Origin: Arenicella chitinivorans
GTDB lineage: Bacteria; Pseudomonadota; Gammaproteobacteria; Arenicellales; Arenicellaceae
Direction: 5' to 3'
Assembly: GCF_014651515.1 (NCBI RefSeq)
Contig: NZ_BMXA01000003.1
Span: 372,001 to 436,000, forward strand
Length of the DNA: 64,000 nt
Both the position numbers and the translations under genes were made by a program. The notes below the pieces were generated by a model. That model worked only from the letters and a program-made list of their open reading frames with translations, was not told where the DNA came from and made no database searches. Each line of letters opens with the position of its first letter. Positions within the stretch are counted from its first letter, which is position 1. Shown here one piece after another: positions 9,401 to 16,850 of this stretch.

Positions 9401-10514
9401 TGAGTTCTACTGTACGAGTTTGCCAGCTGGACAGTATATTGTCCGCGTCATTGATGCGGGTGACTTCAATGAAACCGAGCACGGCGCGACGGTAACCGGC
9501 AACGTGGGCGATAATTTCGCGAAACCGTGGAGTTATGCGCTCACGCTGAACGCCACCGAACCGAACTACTTGGCAGACTTTGGTGTGGTCGGTACGAATT
9601 CATTGAGTGGGACCGTGGTAGTTGAAGCAGCCAATTTGGTTGAACCGGACGACGACGGTATTCTGCAACCAAATGAATTGGACGGAACGCCTGGATTGAA
9701 TGCTGATTCGCCAGCTTCGGGTGTAACGGTTGTGCTCTACGTTGAACAAAACGGACAATTCGTTGCGTTGGTTGAGACCGTCACAGATTCTAATGGCGAC
9801 TACAGTTTCGACAATCTGCCAGATGGCAATTATCGAGTCGAAGTCATGGCTGATGGTTCGCCGATTGATGGGTACGGTCAAACAGGAGACGCCGATCTGG
9901 TTAATGAAGCGAATCCGGAAGATCGTGTGTGTGACTCTCCAACCACGGCATTGTGTGATAATAAATCACCGGTATACGCCTTGAGCGCGGGTAACACGCA
10001 AACGGGAGTTGATTTTGCATACCAACGCAATTTTGCGACGACACCGGTGACGATGAACTTCTTCAGTGCTTCGCGTCATGGTGATGTGGTTGAGTTTACT
10101 TGGGAAACCAGTAATGAGGTCGGTCACGCTGGGTTCCAAGTCTATGCGCGAGCCGCGCAAGAATGGGTGTTGCTCAGCGAACAATTGATTGTCGGTGCGC
10201 CTGGTCATGTTATGGATACGCGGAGTTACACTTTCCAAGCAGTGAGCGACGCCAAGTGGTTTGCGTTGGTGGATGTGTCTACTCAAGAGGAAGTCGTGCC
10301 GCACGGTCCGTATCAGGTCGGTGAATCGTATGGTGAGAATATGAAGGTGCCAGAAGCATTCGATTGGAACGGCATTATTTTGACCACGCCAAAGGCAACT
10401 GAGGTACGAGATGCCGTTGATTCGCGTTTGCAGAAAATACTGCAAAGCGGTGATTTTGACACTGATGCAGCGAACGACCCTGCGGACTTTCAAGTTCGCA
10501 CGGGGACTGAGTAA
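411..10514 (+). CDS. Giant secreted SdrD B-like/Cna-B repeat protein with PA14 domain
   Basis: This about 3,367-residue protein is probably an exported surface or matrix protein. The ATG at 411 has GGTGGG seven bases upstream; an in-frame GTG at 399 is the alternative. A long basic n-region precedes a hydrophobic signal segment ending near AAATEEF. An N-terminal secreted domain (nt 600-1850) carries a DHWEDGYEPDI motif, followed by a PA14-like domain (nt 1865-2290). About 19 SdrD B-like domains then run from nt 2690 to 10030, each opening with a pattern such as DxNGNGxQDxGEPG and many closing with DFGY. These repeats are typically calcium-binding rods. The C-terminal domain (nt 10040-10350, FTWETSNEVGHAGFQVY) resembles domains found in or near C25 peptidases. 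No LPxTG or type IX sorting domain is visible. It is followed 15 bases later by a C25 peptidase gene. Confidence 0.85.
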   Translation: MKRVQNGLELARDRAGRVNAVGVQSTAASRSSCASRLKTRFLALSMLAATALVTVGAIQDAAATEEFLVPLPGDHAQAFLEGISSTTSCTGFTAPDPDQPMNSITDFVARVNGTIIVIDHWEDGYEPDIAAVAAGSAPTQATTRIYGDGDVSNGAAPGVTVDANDVLTQGQVVVFEESINTNTQLADVEITGAAITGGGTRTRDGLDGADRIFSTETINVTRAQWAGSYDPQNVGSSQSGTLFAGAFELFPMSQWGESFTLPVGEDSGAPEFEWAGVTIMAARDGTSVSVDSNADGDFTDPGDVNAQVINRGETIEVSGRNEGASSGVGMNSGARIFSSDIVQVNILSGQECTTYASRWFTLFPDALLGNTYYEPVSTPANAATQIYLYNPSPNPITINWETNAGIQTPIVVPSNETVAQIIPTGTGAKFYTGTTATFGALTVTDENDTAHDWGHASTSDRLMGNVVQVGYAEGDDPSIDHPYNLADSVGDGLLNWGRYNGTFSSTQDNYGTVDASGTTSQVGLAGNTGTNYGMILDGFIRLEAGQYTFATTSDDGSRLFLGNNNFEVVTNDANQPPTQVTGTVNIGSAGWYPITVRYRQGGGGAELSAQWQPPGTSTLVDIPSSAFSTFEPPAAIGENGSPVWLIADNPSDPSDTQIDVCVDVRGNGGVNTDPNTGRTYDYLVTLDRLDSARLYDGGRDTPNDVPAHIDGDQSGMLAFVCDGSDAILAAAWGQDPNTASTGAPAVDVGTTVRSVSADVAFLGDTIFEDINSNGVRDPGEPGIENVTVRLYPEAGVNLGQGPGQPVTTVTDYNGSYLFSGLVNGDYVVEVISPDGWVQTADPDAENGDPVVLDSVSRPTIENANGRLDQDFGYNNNVPVGDVGDTIYQDFNGNGIQEPGEPGIPGIQVELCYFGNVATDNFSVRSYNNNAASWASSWVEAGDSGGATGGGIQITTAGELYLSDNNTSLTRQVNLSGVTGPVLNFDWRGLNGGYETNDEIDVQISSNGSGFTTIYTFEGQDIDNDSGFLSLPISPVNGDPVSIRFAVTQFVGNDERLFIDNLAVQGSICETRTTDASGNYLFTGQPEGFKTITVLNPPTGATNSDDPGGDGDSANQFTLYGTGGNLEQDFGYFFPATVIGHVYLDTNGNGVQDLGEPDLANLNVLVTDSEGNLQTVVTDANGDYTAIVPPGSTHVNIDESDPDYPTGFIQTDGTDPTVVTAVTGSTVDAGDDGYYQGNVIGDTVYLEEDGVLGTQGAGDPGLANRLVTLTPPAGVDIGAGSGASISQTTDPNGNYSFVGLPDGTYTVTVSAPSGHTQTEDPDGGNDNTSVVTVSGGVVNNAQDFGYQSNISSGFIGDRVFNDINGNGIQDAGEPGLPGITVQICGDLDGINPSPNTCRTEVTDADGDYLFGDNLTADGGSLSPLDNPLPATDPGEVYTITILNPPAGQVNTADPDGGLPHFSQVALPTGAGNLDQDFGYSSQGTVSGHLYIDSNGNGVQDSGEPNLANVDVVITDSNAVQRVVTSDSNGNYSAQVPAGTTTVNVDETDPQFPQNHIQTEGTDPTTVTAVAGTNVSAGNDGYAPTGRIGDLIFFDNGSNGTVGQYDPGIDVGVPSATVTLLPPAGVDLGNGAGQAISTTTDANGNYSFGLLPAGTYQVTVTPPSNTTQTVDPNEPGACTTCDSTSTVVIATGQVNLLQDFGYTSTVPAGEIGDRIFEDTNANGVQDPGEPGIAGIVVQLCGDLDNINATPPTCRTETTDADGDYLFGDGFAGDGTTVDNNDTPVPGTTGTEDYTITITNPPAGAVNSADPDGGSVNVAQLTLPGGVSNLDQDFGYVFVASLSGNVSQDSNGDGVGDTNLPGTVVQLYTDPNGDGNPADGVLYTQTVTDASGNYSFTGVPVGDYVVVEIDPAGLRSVNDGDVSPDAGGDAVNASVVDSYIPVSLANGEVDADNNFVDAATSSIAGKVWLDEDLDGILDTEEAGITGVTVQLVSNGVVVATIETDANGNYLFEGVIPGSYTVNVVDGTVPGGLTNTAGAGGVDPKPVTVQSGDKVRDINFGYIPSAADTGALGDRVWSDADGDGIQDPGEAGLAGVSLSLVDATGATIATTTTNSDGDYLFTGVPFGDDYTVQISPSDAALTGYSPTVGPQSEGGYTSNPVTLDAGLRVVTDLDFGFDNAATNTITDTIWVDSNGDGVLDGAERRVAGVTVDILNGSGEVVATTTSDANGEVAFSGLPDGNYTLRITDQDGKLAGYSGTTSEGRARVSDSVAVSGGQTVTDTSFGYNNPGLIAGTVYSDANSSADQESGEVGYAHVLLTLLRDLDGNGTYETTVATTRANALGEYAFDGLPAGDYQVVVTPPVGTLTEDPVGALDNVAQISLPVGGSSVNNDFGYVNAAFNPISGTVFLDTDKDGVEEAGELGIANISLALQQAAMPVIAGALDMNGDGSIDANDDGTYLGVNIIDGLADFNGDGVVNTADDGALNGATIVDGVFNTGGASSLVAVTLATTTTDANGDYTFTGLPDGSYTVSVTDNAALLAGYDITSGLDTLPATVAGAPVTDVDFGYIREEATASIAGEVFLDENGNGAAETSEYDLTGIRVYLCRAPLENAAAVCSPTHPNYIATAVTDARGEYLFESLLPAQYTLSTEPNDIPTGLAETVDPTPFGSPVSLSEGEQVTDVDFGHEPTANNGVMSGFVWVDVDNDGRYDSGEAPISGVTIQVRDAATATQANPQGDIVYTTTTAADGSWIISDFTSTGLLDTFSVHYVAADIDPNAGANLNETQPTNMPLGEYNYSPVRLLSDPDHNITNLDFGFNPNVGANLGSISGTLYSDVDQNGDYAAATDGELQGITLNLVDAGGNVIATTVTDEAGFYRFNGLPDGNYTVEISDINRVTKDLNPLEVIPTPITITGGANITDQDAGFISGTTLRSIGSRFFFDTDNDGFADDNEPGVPGVTIQCWLDADASETPNDPSIASSSVVPQPGVDNLIRTVRTDDNGEFYCTSLPAGQYIVRVIDAGDFNETEHGATVTGNVGDNFAKPWSYALTLNATEPNYLADFGVVGTNSLSGTVVVEAANLVEPDDDGILQPNELDGTPGLNADSPASGVTVVLYVEQNGQFVALVETVTDSNGDYSFDNLPDGNYRVEVMADGSPIDGYGQTGDADLVNEANPEDRVCDSPTTALCDNKSPVYALSAGNTQTGVDFAYQRNFATTPVTMNFFSASRHGDVVEFTWETSNEVGHAGFQVYARAAQEWVLLSEQLIVGAPGHVMDTRSYTFQAVSDAKWFALVDVSTQEEVVPHGPYQVGESYGENMKVPEAFDWNGIILTTPKATEVRDAVDSRLQKILQSGDFDTDAANDPADFQVRTGTE
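2691..10030 (+). repeat. About 19 tandem SdrD B-like/Cna-B domain repeats
   Basis: Approximate domain starts by reading the opening motif are nt 2691, 3045, 3812, 4119, 4464, 4857, 5161, 5526, 5920, 6281, 6603, 6947, 7261, 7600, 8128, 8476, 8870, 9181 and 9598. Each is about 100-130 residues unless it carries an insertion. Domains 3-5 (3812-4856) and 6-8 (4857-5919) are two copies of the same ordered three-domain unit, and domains 1-2 match its last two members. Domains 9-19 are individually diverged. Boundaries are read by eye and may be off by a few codons. Confidence 0.8.
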
Positions 10515-10529
10515 GCGGAGGGGATTAAT

Positions 10530-12692
10530 ATGAAACGCGTAATTTTTAAAGCATTTGCCGTCGCTGGGTTAATCAGTTGGAATAGCCCATTGCTGGCGTC
10601 GGAACTGTTCAAACTGGTGACCACCGAGTCTGGGATGCATCGAATCGATTACTCCCAACTAGTTAATGCTGGGCCAGATTTAGGTGATGTACCCCGACGT
10701 AACTTAGCGCTGACGCTTAATGGCGAACCAGTGCCATTACATGTAGAAGGCCAAAGCAACGGCAATCAAAACCGATTTGGTCCGGGTGGTTTTATTGAGT
10801 TTTATGCCAGCAAAGCTGACTCTTTGTACTCTAAGGAGCAGGTATATGTGCTGCACTTGGTGAGTAATAAAGAGCGCGCTGAAAAGGTCATTCCGATTAC
10901 CGGCGTGCAAACACGTTTGGATCCAAATAAGCCATTCGGACAGGATTTTCTCTATACGCATGTGGAGGAAAAAAACAATACCTATGATTTTGGTGCGCCG
11001 TCCACCACAGACCCCTTTCATTTTGGTCAAACGTTCAGCTTTTACGCCACACCGACGTACAAATTCGAACTCGATGGTGTGGTCGCTAACAGCACGTCTG
11101 CCAGCGTTGAAGTTGAGATGTATGGTCTGTTGGATTTTGATATCGAAGGCAATGACCACCATTACGAAATACTGGTTAATGGCAACTTGGTTGGAGATCA
11201 ACAATTCGATGGGGCAACCGCCACCACCATGCAGATCGACAATGTACCGGTTACCTCTGGTGAGAACACCTTCAAATACAATTATCGCTCTATTGCCGGT
11301 GTGCCGTTTGATCGAATCTCCTTGAACAAATTCGCGGTAACGTACCCGCGAGTCACGGATGCCAGTGCTGAAGGGCGATTGGAAGGGCGTTTCACCAACT
11401 ATCAGGTCCAGATCCGTAACATCGATGAAAATGCGTCAGTGTATCGGGTTTCAGAAGATCGTCGTCAGGTACAACGTTTAACGCGCGGCGTCGAAGCACG
11501 TGGAACGGGTGTGGTATTCAGTACTAACGGCGAAGCCAGCGACTATGTGGTGGTAGGAAGTGATCGGTATCACACGCCGCAAGTGCGTATGATCCCAGAA
11601 GCCGAAGACATTTCAAACGGTCAGTTCGACTACTTGGTGATTGCGCACCCGAGTTTGATGGGTGTGGAGTTGGAAGAATTAGTCGCATTGCGTTCGCAGG
11701 AATACCGCACCAAGGTCGTTAATGTCGAACAGGTTTATGCGCAATATGGGTATCATCAAGTTGGTGCTGATGCGATTGAGGCCTACATTCAGCATGCAGT
11801 GCGTAATATGGGCGTATCGATGGTGATGTTGATTGGCAGCGATACACTGGATTACAAGCAACATGTATCTCAGTCTGTCAGCCTTATACCAACCAAGTAT
11901 GTAACGACGCCGGGTGGCGCGTTGACGATCACGCAAACCCCATCGGATGCTGCGTATGGCGATATCAACAAAGATGGGACGCCAGATGTGCCCACAGGTC
12001 GTATTTCAGCGCGCACACCTGCCGAACTCGGTAACGTAGTTGGTAAGATTCTGGCCTACGAAGCGCGTGAGGGTTATGTTGGTCGAACTGTTGTCGCAAC
12101 CGACAAAGAAGACTTGGGCAATGGTGTTTCATTTCAGGATGATGCGCAAGCAATGATTGAGGTGATTCCAGCGTCTTGGTCTGACGGATTGCGTAGCGAT
12201 TTCCTGGCGTACCCAGATGTGGATGGAGCGCAACAAGCTCATGATAAGCTGATTAATCTGATCAATTCTGGTGTGTCTGTTGTGTCTTATGTGGGCCACT
12301 CATCGCAGCAGAGTTGGGCGTACACCACACCGCCTATGTTGCGCGCTAATGAGATCGCGGGCCTCACCAACGTCGGCAAACCAACCCTGGTCACGCAATG
12401 GGGTTGTTGGAATACCTACTTTGTGGATTTGTCTGGTAATACGATGGCCGATGCATTCCTGCTGACTAAGAACGTTGGTGCAGCCACCGTGCTGGGTGCG
12501 TCGACGTTGACGAGTTCTGCTGGTGAACGTGCGCTGGGTATTGAGCTGAATAAACGCATTTACTTAAAAGGCATGACGATTGGTGATGCGGTTATCCAAG
12601 CCAAGCAAGCGATGGCTCAGAGTTCAGATTACCCGGACATTCAGCTAGGGTGGCAGATCCTTGGCGATGTTGCTCTCAAAGTAAACCCTTAG
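10530..12692 (+). CDS. Peptidase C25 (gingipain-like) family protein
   Basis: This 720-residue protein is a predicted secreted cysteine peptidase of family C25. A signal peptide (FAVAGLISWNSPLLASE) starts it and a beta-rich pro-region follows. The catalytic domain covers roughly residues 370-715. The catalytic dyad is visible as His590 in YVGHS and Cys626 in QWGCWN, the positions expected for gingipain-type enzymes. A DINKDGTPDVPTGR segment could bind calcium. The start ATG has GGAGGGG upstream and lies 15 bases after the giant SdrD-like gene, so the two are almost certainly cotranscribed. Many C25 enzymes are exported by the type IX system, but no type IX C-terminal domain is present, so secretion here must differ. 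The giant neighbour is the obvious candidate substrate or partner (inference). Confidence 0.88.
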   Translation: MKRVIFKAFAVAGLISWNSPLLASELFKLVTTESGMHRIDYSQLVNAGPDLGDVPRRNLALTLNGEPVPLHVEGQSNGNQNRFGPGGFIEFYASKADSLYSKEQVYVLHLVSNKERAEKVIPITGVQTRLDPNKPFGQDFLYTHVEEKNNTYDFGAPSTTDPFHFGQTFSFYATPTYKFELDGVVANSTSASVEVEMYGLLDFDIEGNDHHYEILVNGNLVGDQQFDGATATTMQIDNVPVTSGENTFKYNYRSIAGVPFDRISLNKFAVTYPRVTDASAEGRLEGRFTNYQVQIRNIDENASVYRVSEDRRQVQRLTRGVEARGTGVVFSTNGEASDYVVVGSDRYHTPQVRMIPEAEDISNGQFDYLVIAHPSLMGVELEELVALRSQEYRTKVVNVEQVYAQYGYHQVGADAIEAYIQHAVRNMGVSMVMLIGSDTLDYKQHVSQSVSLIPTKYVTTPGGALTITQTPSDAAYGDINKDGTPDVPTGRISARTPAELGNVVGKILAYEAREGYVGRTVVATDKEDLGNGVSFQDDAQAMIEVIPASWSDGLRSDFLAYPDVDGAQQAHDKLINLINSGVSVVSYVGHSSQQSWAYTTPPMLRANEIAGLTNVGKPTLVTQWGCWNTYFVDLSGNTMADAFLLTKNVGAATVLGASTLTSSAGERALGIELNKRIYLKGMTIGDAVIQAKQAMAQSSDYPDIQLGWQILGDVALKVNP

Positions 12693-12714
12693 ACGTTTTA
12701 AAATGTATTTAAGG

Positions 12715-12745
12715 CAAAAAGGCCAGCGTTTAGCTGGCTTTTTTG
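12715..12745 (+). terminator. Rho-independent terminator after the C25 peptidase gene
   Basis: GCCAGC (12722-12727) and GCTGGC (12733-12738) form a stem with loop GTTTA, preceded by an A-run and followed by six T residues. It ends the two-gene surface protein/peptidase unit. Confidence 0.88.
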
Positions 12746-12804
12746 TGTGCCGGTTGGTTGGGCCGCAGGATCGTTCGACTCTCAGGTCGAGTGCTTAAAA
12801 AATA

Positions 12805-12819
12805 AGCGATTTAATCGCT
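12805..12819. promoter_or_regulatory. Perfect palindrome in the miaB upstream region
   Basis: AGCGATT (12805-12811) and AATCGCT (12813-12819) are perfect inverted arms around a single T. The element lies about 70 bases ahead of the miaB start and shortly before AT-rich candidate -10 sequences. It could be an operator or a small hairpin. No regulator can be named from sequence alone. Confidence 0.35.
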
Positions 12820-12890
12820 GATCCGGTTGGAAAATAGCGGATAATCGGTAAAATACGCGCCCCTGACTGTTCAATAATTCATCAACTACC

Positions 12891-14270
12891 ATGACTGATA
12901 TTCAAAACGACATGCTGAACGTGGAACCTGCCAACGCAGCCGCCGAGCCGGTCAAAAAAGTGTTTATTAAAACCTTTGGGTGTCAGATGAATGAGTACGA
13001 CTCGAACCGTATGCTCGATTCATTGAATGCGTCGCACGGTGTCGAGGCGACTACGGATGAATCCGAAGCGGATATTATTCTGCTAAATACCTGTTCTGTT
13101 CGCGAGAAAGCGCAGGAGAAAGTGTTTTCTCAACTTGGTCGCTGGAAGAACCTCAAACAACAAAATCCAGATTTAGTGATCGGTGTGGGTGGTTGCGTGG
13201 CTTCGCAAGAGGGTGAAAGCATTCGCCAGCGTGCGCCGTACGTAGATATGGTGTTTGGGCCACAAACACTGCATCGACTACCGCAAATGTACGACGAGGT
13301 TAAATCTTCACAGTCGGCTAAGGTGGACATCACCTTCCCTGAGATCGAGAAGTTTGATAAGTTGCCCGCGCCTAAGGTGGAAGGAGTAACCGCGTTTGTA
13401 TCCATAATGGAAGGGTGCAGCAAATATTGTTCTTTTTGTGTCGTGCCCTACACACGAGGCGAGGAATTTTCCCGCCCGTTTGACGATGTGTTAGCCGAAG
13501 TTTATGCGCTGGCGCAACAAGGGGTGCGCGAAGTGACGTTACTCGGTCAAAATGTGAATGCTTACTGGGGTGAGATGCACGACGGCAGTATGGCAGACTT
13601 CGCTTTGTTGATACGCTATGTCGCTGAGATCGAAGGCATCGATCGAATCCGCTACACTACCTCGCACCCATTAGAGTTTTCTGACAGTTTGATCAATGTC
13701 TATGCAGATGTACCGAAGTTGGTTAATCATTTGCATCTGCCGGTCCAATCAGGTTCGGATCGCATATTGGCGGCTATGAAGCGACGTTACAAAGCACAAG
13801 ACTATGTCCAGATTATCGAGAAGATCCGTAAGATCCGACCGAATATCAGTTTGTCATCCGATTTTATTATTGGTTTTCCAGGTGAAACTGATGACGATTT
13901 CGAAGCGACTATGGCGTTGATCGAGACAATTGGATACGACACCTCATTCAGCTTCATTTACAGCCCGCGTCCCGGTACGCCCGCGTCGGATCTTGACGAT
14001 GATGTGCCGATGGATGTGAAACAAGCTCGACTGCAGCGCTTACAGAAACGTATCATTGAAATGGCCGCGGAAATCAGTCAGAACATGGTTGGTACAGTAC
14101 AAACCATTTTGGTTGATCGCCCGGCACGTAAAGGACCGCATCAGATGTCAGGTCGAACTGAAAACAACCGGGTTGTGAATTTTGATGGGGAAAACTCACT
14201 AATTGGGCAGTTTGTGGACGTAGAGATCACCGAAGCGTTACCGAACTCATTACGTGGCATACGGGTTTAA
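12891..14270 (+). CDS. miaB: tRNA-2-methylthio-N6-dimethylallyladenosine synthase MiaB
   Basis: This 459-residue radical SAM enzyme adds the methylthio group to i6A37 in tRNAs reading UNN codons. The N-terminal MTTase domain has the three auxiliary iron-sulfur cysteines Cys31 ([10 protein letters not shown]), Cys68 ([10 protein letters not shown]) and Cys102 (GGCVASQEG). The radical SAM cluster motif is Cys176-Cys180-Cys183 in [19 protein letters not shown]-terminal TRAM domain follows (about residues 385-455). Length fits the family. It stands directly upstream of ybeZ-ybeY-corC, the usual gammaproteobacterial order, with a 218-base gap that contains no supported gene. Confidence 0.97.
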   Translation: MTDIQNDMLNVEPANAAAEPVKKVFIKTFGCQMNEYDSNRMLDSLNASHGVEATTDESEADIILLNTCSVREKAQEKVFSQLGRWKNLKQQNPDLVIGVGGCVASQEGESIRQRAPYVDMVFGPQTLHRLPQMYDEVKSSQSAKVDITFPEIEKFDKLPAPKVEGVTAFVSIMEGCSKYCSFCVVPYTRGEEFSRPFDDVLAEVYALAQQGVREVTLLGQNVNAYWGEMHDGSMADFALLIRYVAEIEGIDRIRYTTSHPLEFSDSLINVYADVPKLVNHLHLPVQSGSDRILAAMKRRYKAQDYVQIIEKIRKIRPNISLSSDFIIGFPGETDDDFEATMALIETIGYDTSFSFIYSPRPGTPASDLDDDVPMDVKQARLQRLQKRIIEMAAEISQNMVGTVQTILVDRPARKGPHQMSGRTENNRVVNFDGENSLIGQFVDVEITEALPNSLRGIRV

Positions 14271-14488
14271 CGATTGCTTGGGTGACGTTTGATATTACGC
14301 GTCACACACTCTTAACAATTTTGCGCTTGTTTTCTAATCCCGCTTGTTCTATAAATCGAGTATGCAGAAATGTTTAATTCGACTTTCATAAATGCGATTT
14401 ATGCGATCCAGACTGCGATCAAACATGCGAGGTAAGCTGCGTTCATGAGTATCCGTACAATTCGTAGTCGTACGCGAGGATCACAGCA

Positions 14489-15469
14489 TTGAATCAAGCC
14501 TTGCCCGCTAAGACGCTCTCACTCGGCTCTCACGAGTCTCCTGTCGACAACGCACGATTATCAATCCTCTGCGGCGAATGTCACCGCAACATCAAAATCA
14601 TTGAAGACGAATTGCTGGTTAAGTGCTATCAGCAAGGATCAGATTTTGTGCTGCAAGGTAAGTTGAGTCATCTCGACATTGCGCAGCGCGTCATTAAAAA
14701 GCTTTATCATCTAACCGCTGGCATGGCCGGGAGTACGGGTTTGGAAGAGTCCAAGGTGTATCAAGTCATCAACAATATGTCTGAACCGGCAGAACAGGAC
14801 ATGGAATTCGAACGGGTCATGGCACCACTCAAGCCGGTAGTTGCGAAATCCAAAACGCAGAGTGAATACCTGCGCGCCATTGATAAATACGATGTGGTTT
14901 TTGGCATTGGACCTGCAGGCACTGGTAAGACGTATCTGGCGGTGGCGAAAGCGGTCGAAGCACTGGTTAACGAGGACGTAAAACGTATCGTTTTGGTGCG
15001 GCCGGTGGTCGAAGCAGGCGAGAATCTGGGTTTTTTGCCGGGCGATATCGGCCAGAAGATCGACCCGTATCTTCGACCTCTATACGATGCGTTGTATGAA
15101 CTTCTTGGTGTCGAGCGTGTGGCCCGGATGATTGATCAGAAAATCATCGAATTAGCGCCATTGGCTTACATGCGTGGACGTACACTCTCGGATGCATTCG
15201 TGATCATGGATGAAGCGCAAAATACCACTATTTCGCAAATGAAAATGTTATTGACTCGAACTGGGTTTGGTTCAAAGGTAGTGTTAACCGGTGACTTGTC
15301 TCAAGTTGATTTGCCCAAGGGCACGTACTCAGGTCTCAAACACGCGCTAACGGTGTTGCGCGATGTTAAAGGCATGTACGTAAATAAGTTCACCGGCAAG
15401 GACATCGTGCGTCACCCGTTGGTGCAGCGCATTGTCGACGCCTATGAAAAGCATGAGCGCAATGATTGA
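14489..15469 (+). CDS. ybeZ: PhoH-family ATPase YbeZ
   Basis: This 326-residue P-loop ATPase of the PhoH family is associated with YbeY in rRNA and ribosome quality control. Walker A is GIGPAGTGKT (about residues 139-148) and Walker B is VIMDEAQN with Asp near 241. An N-terminal non-ATPase region of about 115 residues is typical. The start is a TTG with GCGAGGA eight bases upstream, and no ATG gives a better fit to the family N-terminus. It overlaps the start of ybeY, which implies translational coupling. Confidence 0.93.
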   Translation: MNQALPAKTLSLGSHESPVDNARLSILCGECHRNIKIIEDELLVKCYQQGSDFVLQGKLSHLDIAQRVIKKLYHLTAGMAGSTGLEESKVYQVINNMSEPAEQDMEFERVMAPLKPVVAKSKTQSEYLRAIDKYDVVFGIGPAGTGKTYLAVAKAVEALVNEDVKRIVLVRPVVEAGENLGFLPGDIGQKIDPYLRPLYDALYELLGVERVARMIDQKIIELAPLAYMRGRTLSDAFVIMDEAQNTTISQMKMLLTRTGFGSKVVLTGDLSQVDLPKGTYSGLKHALTVLRDVKGMYVNKFTGKDIVRHPLVQRIVDAYEKHERND

Positions 15470-15965
15470 TCATGCAGTGTCCGACCTTCAAGTAGATGTA
15501 CAGGTCGCACTGACAGAGATTGACGAGGACAGCGAGCCACCAAGCGCAGCGCAGCTTACGCGCTGGGCGCAACGCGCTTATTCTGCAGTATCAGATCAGC
15601 CTGCGGAAGTAACCATTCGTCTGTGTGAGTCCGAGGAATCTCACAGCTTAAACAAAGCATACCGCGGATTCGATAAACCAACCAATGTGTTGTCGTTTCC
15701 CTTTGAGGGTATGCAAGATTTGCCGCCCGAATTAGCGGCGGAATTATCCATACCCATTCTCGGCGATATCGTTATTTGTCACCCAGTGTTGATCAACGAA
15801 GCTAAAAATCAGCAAAAATCGTTGTCCGACCATTATGCTCATATGGTGACTCACGGTATATTGCATCTATGCGGCTATGACCATCAGGACGACCACGGTG
15901 CTGACGAGATGGAAACCTTGGAAACTAGGATTCTTGCCCAAAGTCATATTGCCAACCCCTATTGA
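15462..15965 (+). CDS. ybeY: Endoribonuclease YbeY (rRNA maturation factor)
   Basis: YbeY is a zinc-dependent single-strand endoribonuclease acting in 16S rRNA 3' maturation and ribosome quality control. The family metal site HGxLHLxGYDH is seen as HGILHLCGYDH, with His131, His135 and His141 when counted from the ATG at 15462. That ATG overlaps the ybeZ stop codon; upstream in-frame starts at 15432 (TTG), 15444 and 15453 would add up to 10 residues. The length of 168 residues is normal. It sits between its usual partners ybeZ and corC. Confidence 0.93.
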   Translation: MIDHAVSDLQVDVQVALTEIDEDSEPPSAAQLTRWAQRAYSAVSDQPAEVTIRLCESEESHSLNKAYRGFDKPTNVLSFPFEGMQDLPPELAAELSIPILGDIVICHPVLINEAKNQQKSLSDHYAHMVTHGILHLCGYDHQDDHGADEMETLETRILAQSHIANPY

Positions 15966-15994
15966 TTTTCGCTTCCACAGAGCTGTCTTACCAC

Positions 15995-16846
15995 ATGAAC
16001 GTTTCAGAAAAGCCTCCGTCGACATTTGGCCAGTCATTGAAAAACAAACTGTTTAGCTGGTTGCCTCAGCAGCGAGCGGAAACGCGGGAAGATGTTTTGG
16101 AGAACTTACGCCAGGCTGAAGAAGATGGCATAGTCGCGCGGGATGCTTATGACATGATGCAGCGCGTGATGTTCGTATCGGATCTCCAGGTTAGAGACAT
16201 TATGGTGCCGCGTAGTAGTATGGCCTACGTCGAGCGTGAGCATTCGCTGGACCAGTGTCTGGACGTGATGGTTGATAGTGGTCATTCACGCTTTCCCGTG
16301 GTGGATAACGAAAAAGATCAGATAATCGGTATCTTGCTGGCCAAGGACTTGCTGCATTTTTTTGACGAAGACAATAAGCAGCGTTTTAACCTACGTGATC
16401 TGACGCGCCCGGTGGTGTTTATTCCCGAAAGCAAACGCCTCAACGTGCTGCTGAGTGAGTTTCGAGAGAATCGCAATCATATGGCCATTGTGGTGGACGA
16501 GTTTGGCGCAATTGCTGGCTTGGTCACGATTGAGGATGTGTTAGAGCAGATCGTTGGTAATATCGAAGACGAACACGATATTGAGGATGACGAGAACTTA
16601 ATTCGCACCATGGAAGACGGTGAGGTCATCGTCAAAGCCGTGCTGCCGATTGATGAGTTTAATGAACACTTCGAGTGTTATTTAAATGAGACCAACTCCG
16701 ACACCATTGGCGGCCTGATCTCGCAAACGTTGGGTCACGTGCCTGTGCGGGGTGAGTCAGTCGACATTGATCAGTTTAATTTCGAAATTATTCACGCAGA
16801 TTCCCGACGAATTCATCTGATTCGCGTGCACAAACAAGCATCCTAA
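15995..16846 (+). CDS. corC: CorC/YbeX-family CBS-domain transporter accessory protein
   Basis: This protein belongs to the HlyC/CorC family, named for magnesium and cobalt efflux and encoded with ybeZ-ybeY in many gammaproteobacteria. A short N-terminal region is followed by tandem CBS domains beginning at VRDIMVPRSSMAYV and including the acidic stretch VDEFGAIAGLVTIEDVLEQIVG. The C-terminal CorC_HlyC domain contains GGLISQTLGHVP. There are no membrane spans, as in the CorC subgroup. I chose the ATG at 15995; an upstream TTG at 15962 overlaps ybeY and would add 11 residues. The usual next gene, lnt, is replaced here by an exonuclease gene. Confidence 0.9.
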   Translation: MNVSEKPPSTFGQSLKNKLFSWLPQQRAETREDVLENLRQAEEDGIVARDAYDMMQRVMFVSDLQVRDIMVPRSSMAYVEREHSLDQCLDVMVDSGHSRFPVVDNEKDQIIGILLAKDLLHFFDEDNKQRFNLRDLTRPVVFIPESKRLNVLLSEFRENRNHMAIVVDEFGAIAGLVTIEDVLEQIVGNIEDEHDIEDDENLIRTMEDGEVIVKAVLPIDEFNEHFECYLNETNSDTIGGLISQTLGHVPVRGESVDIDQFNFEIIHADSRRIHLIRVHKQAS

Positions 16847-16850
16847 GTCC

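Noticed and set aside
2691-10030. Nucleotide repeats in the giant gene considered as CRISPR or mobile repeats
   Set aside because: The repetition is at protein-domain level with diverged DNA; there are no uniform repeats and spacers.
9966-10493. 175-codon antisense frame at the end of the giant gene
   Set aside because: It lies wholly opposite strong coding sequence, has no family resemblance and is a codon-bias shadow.
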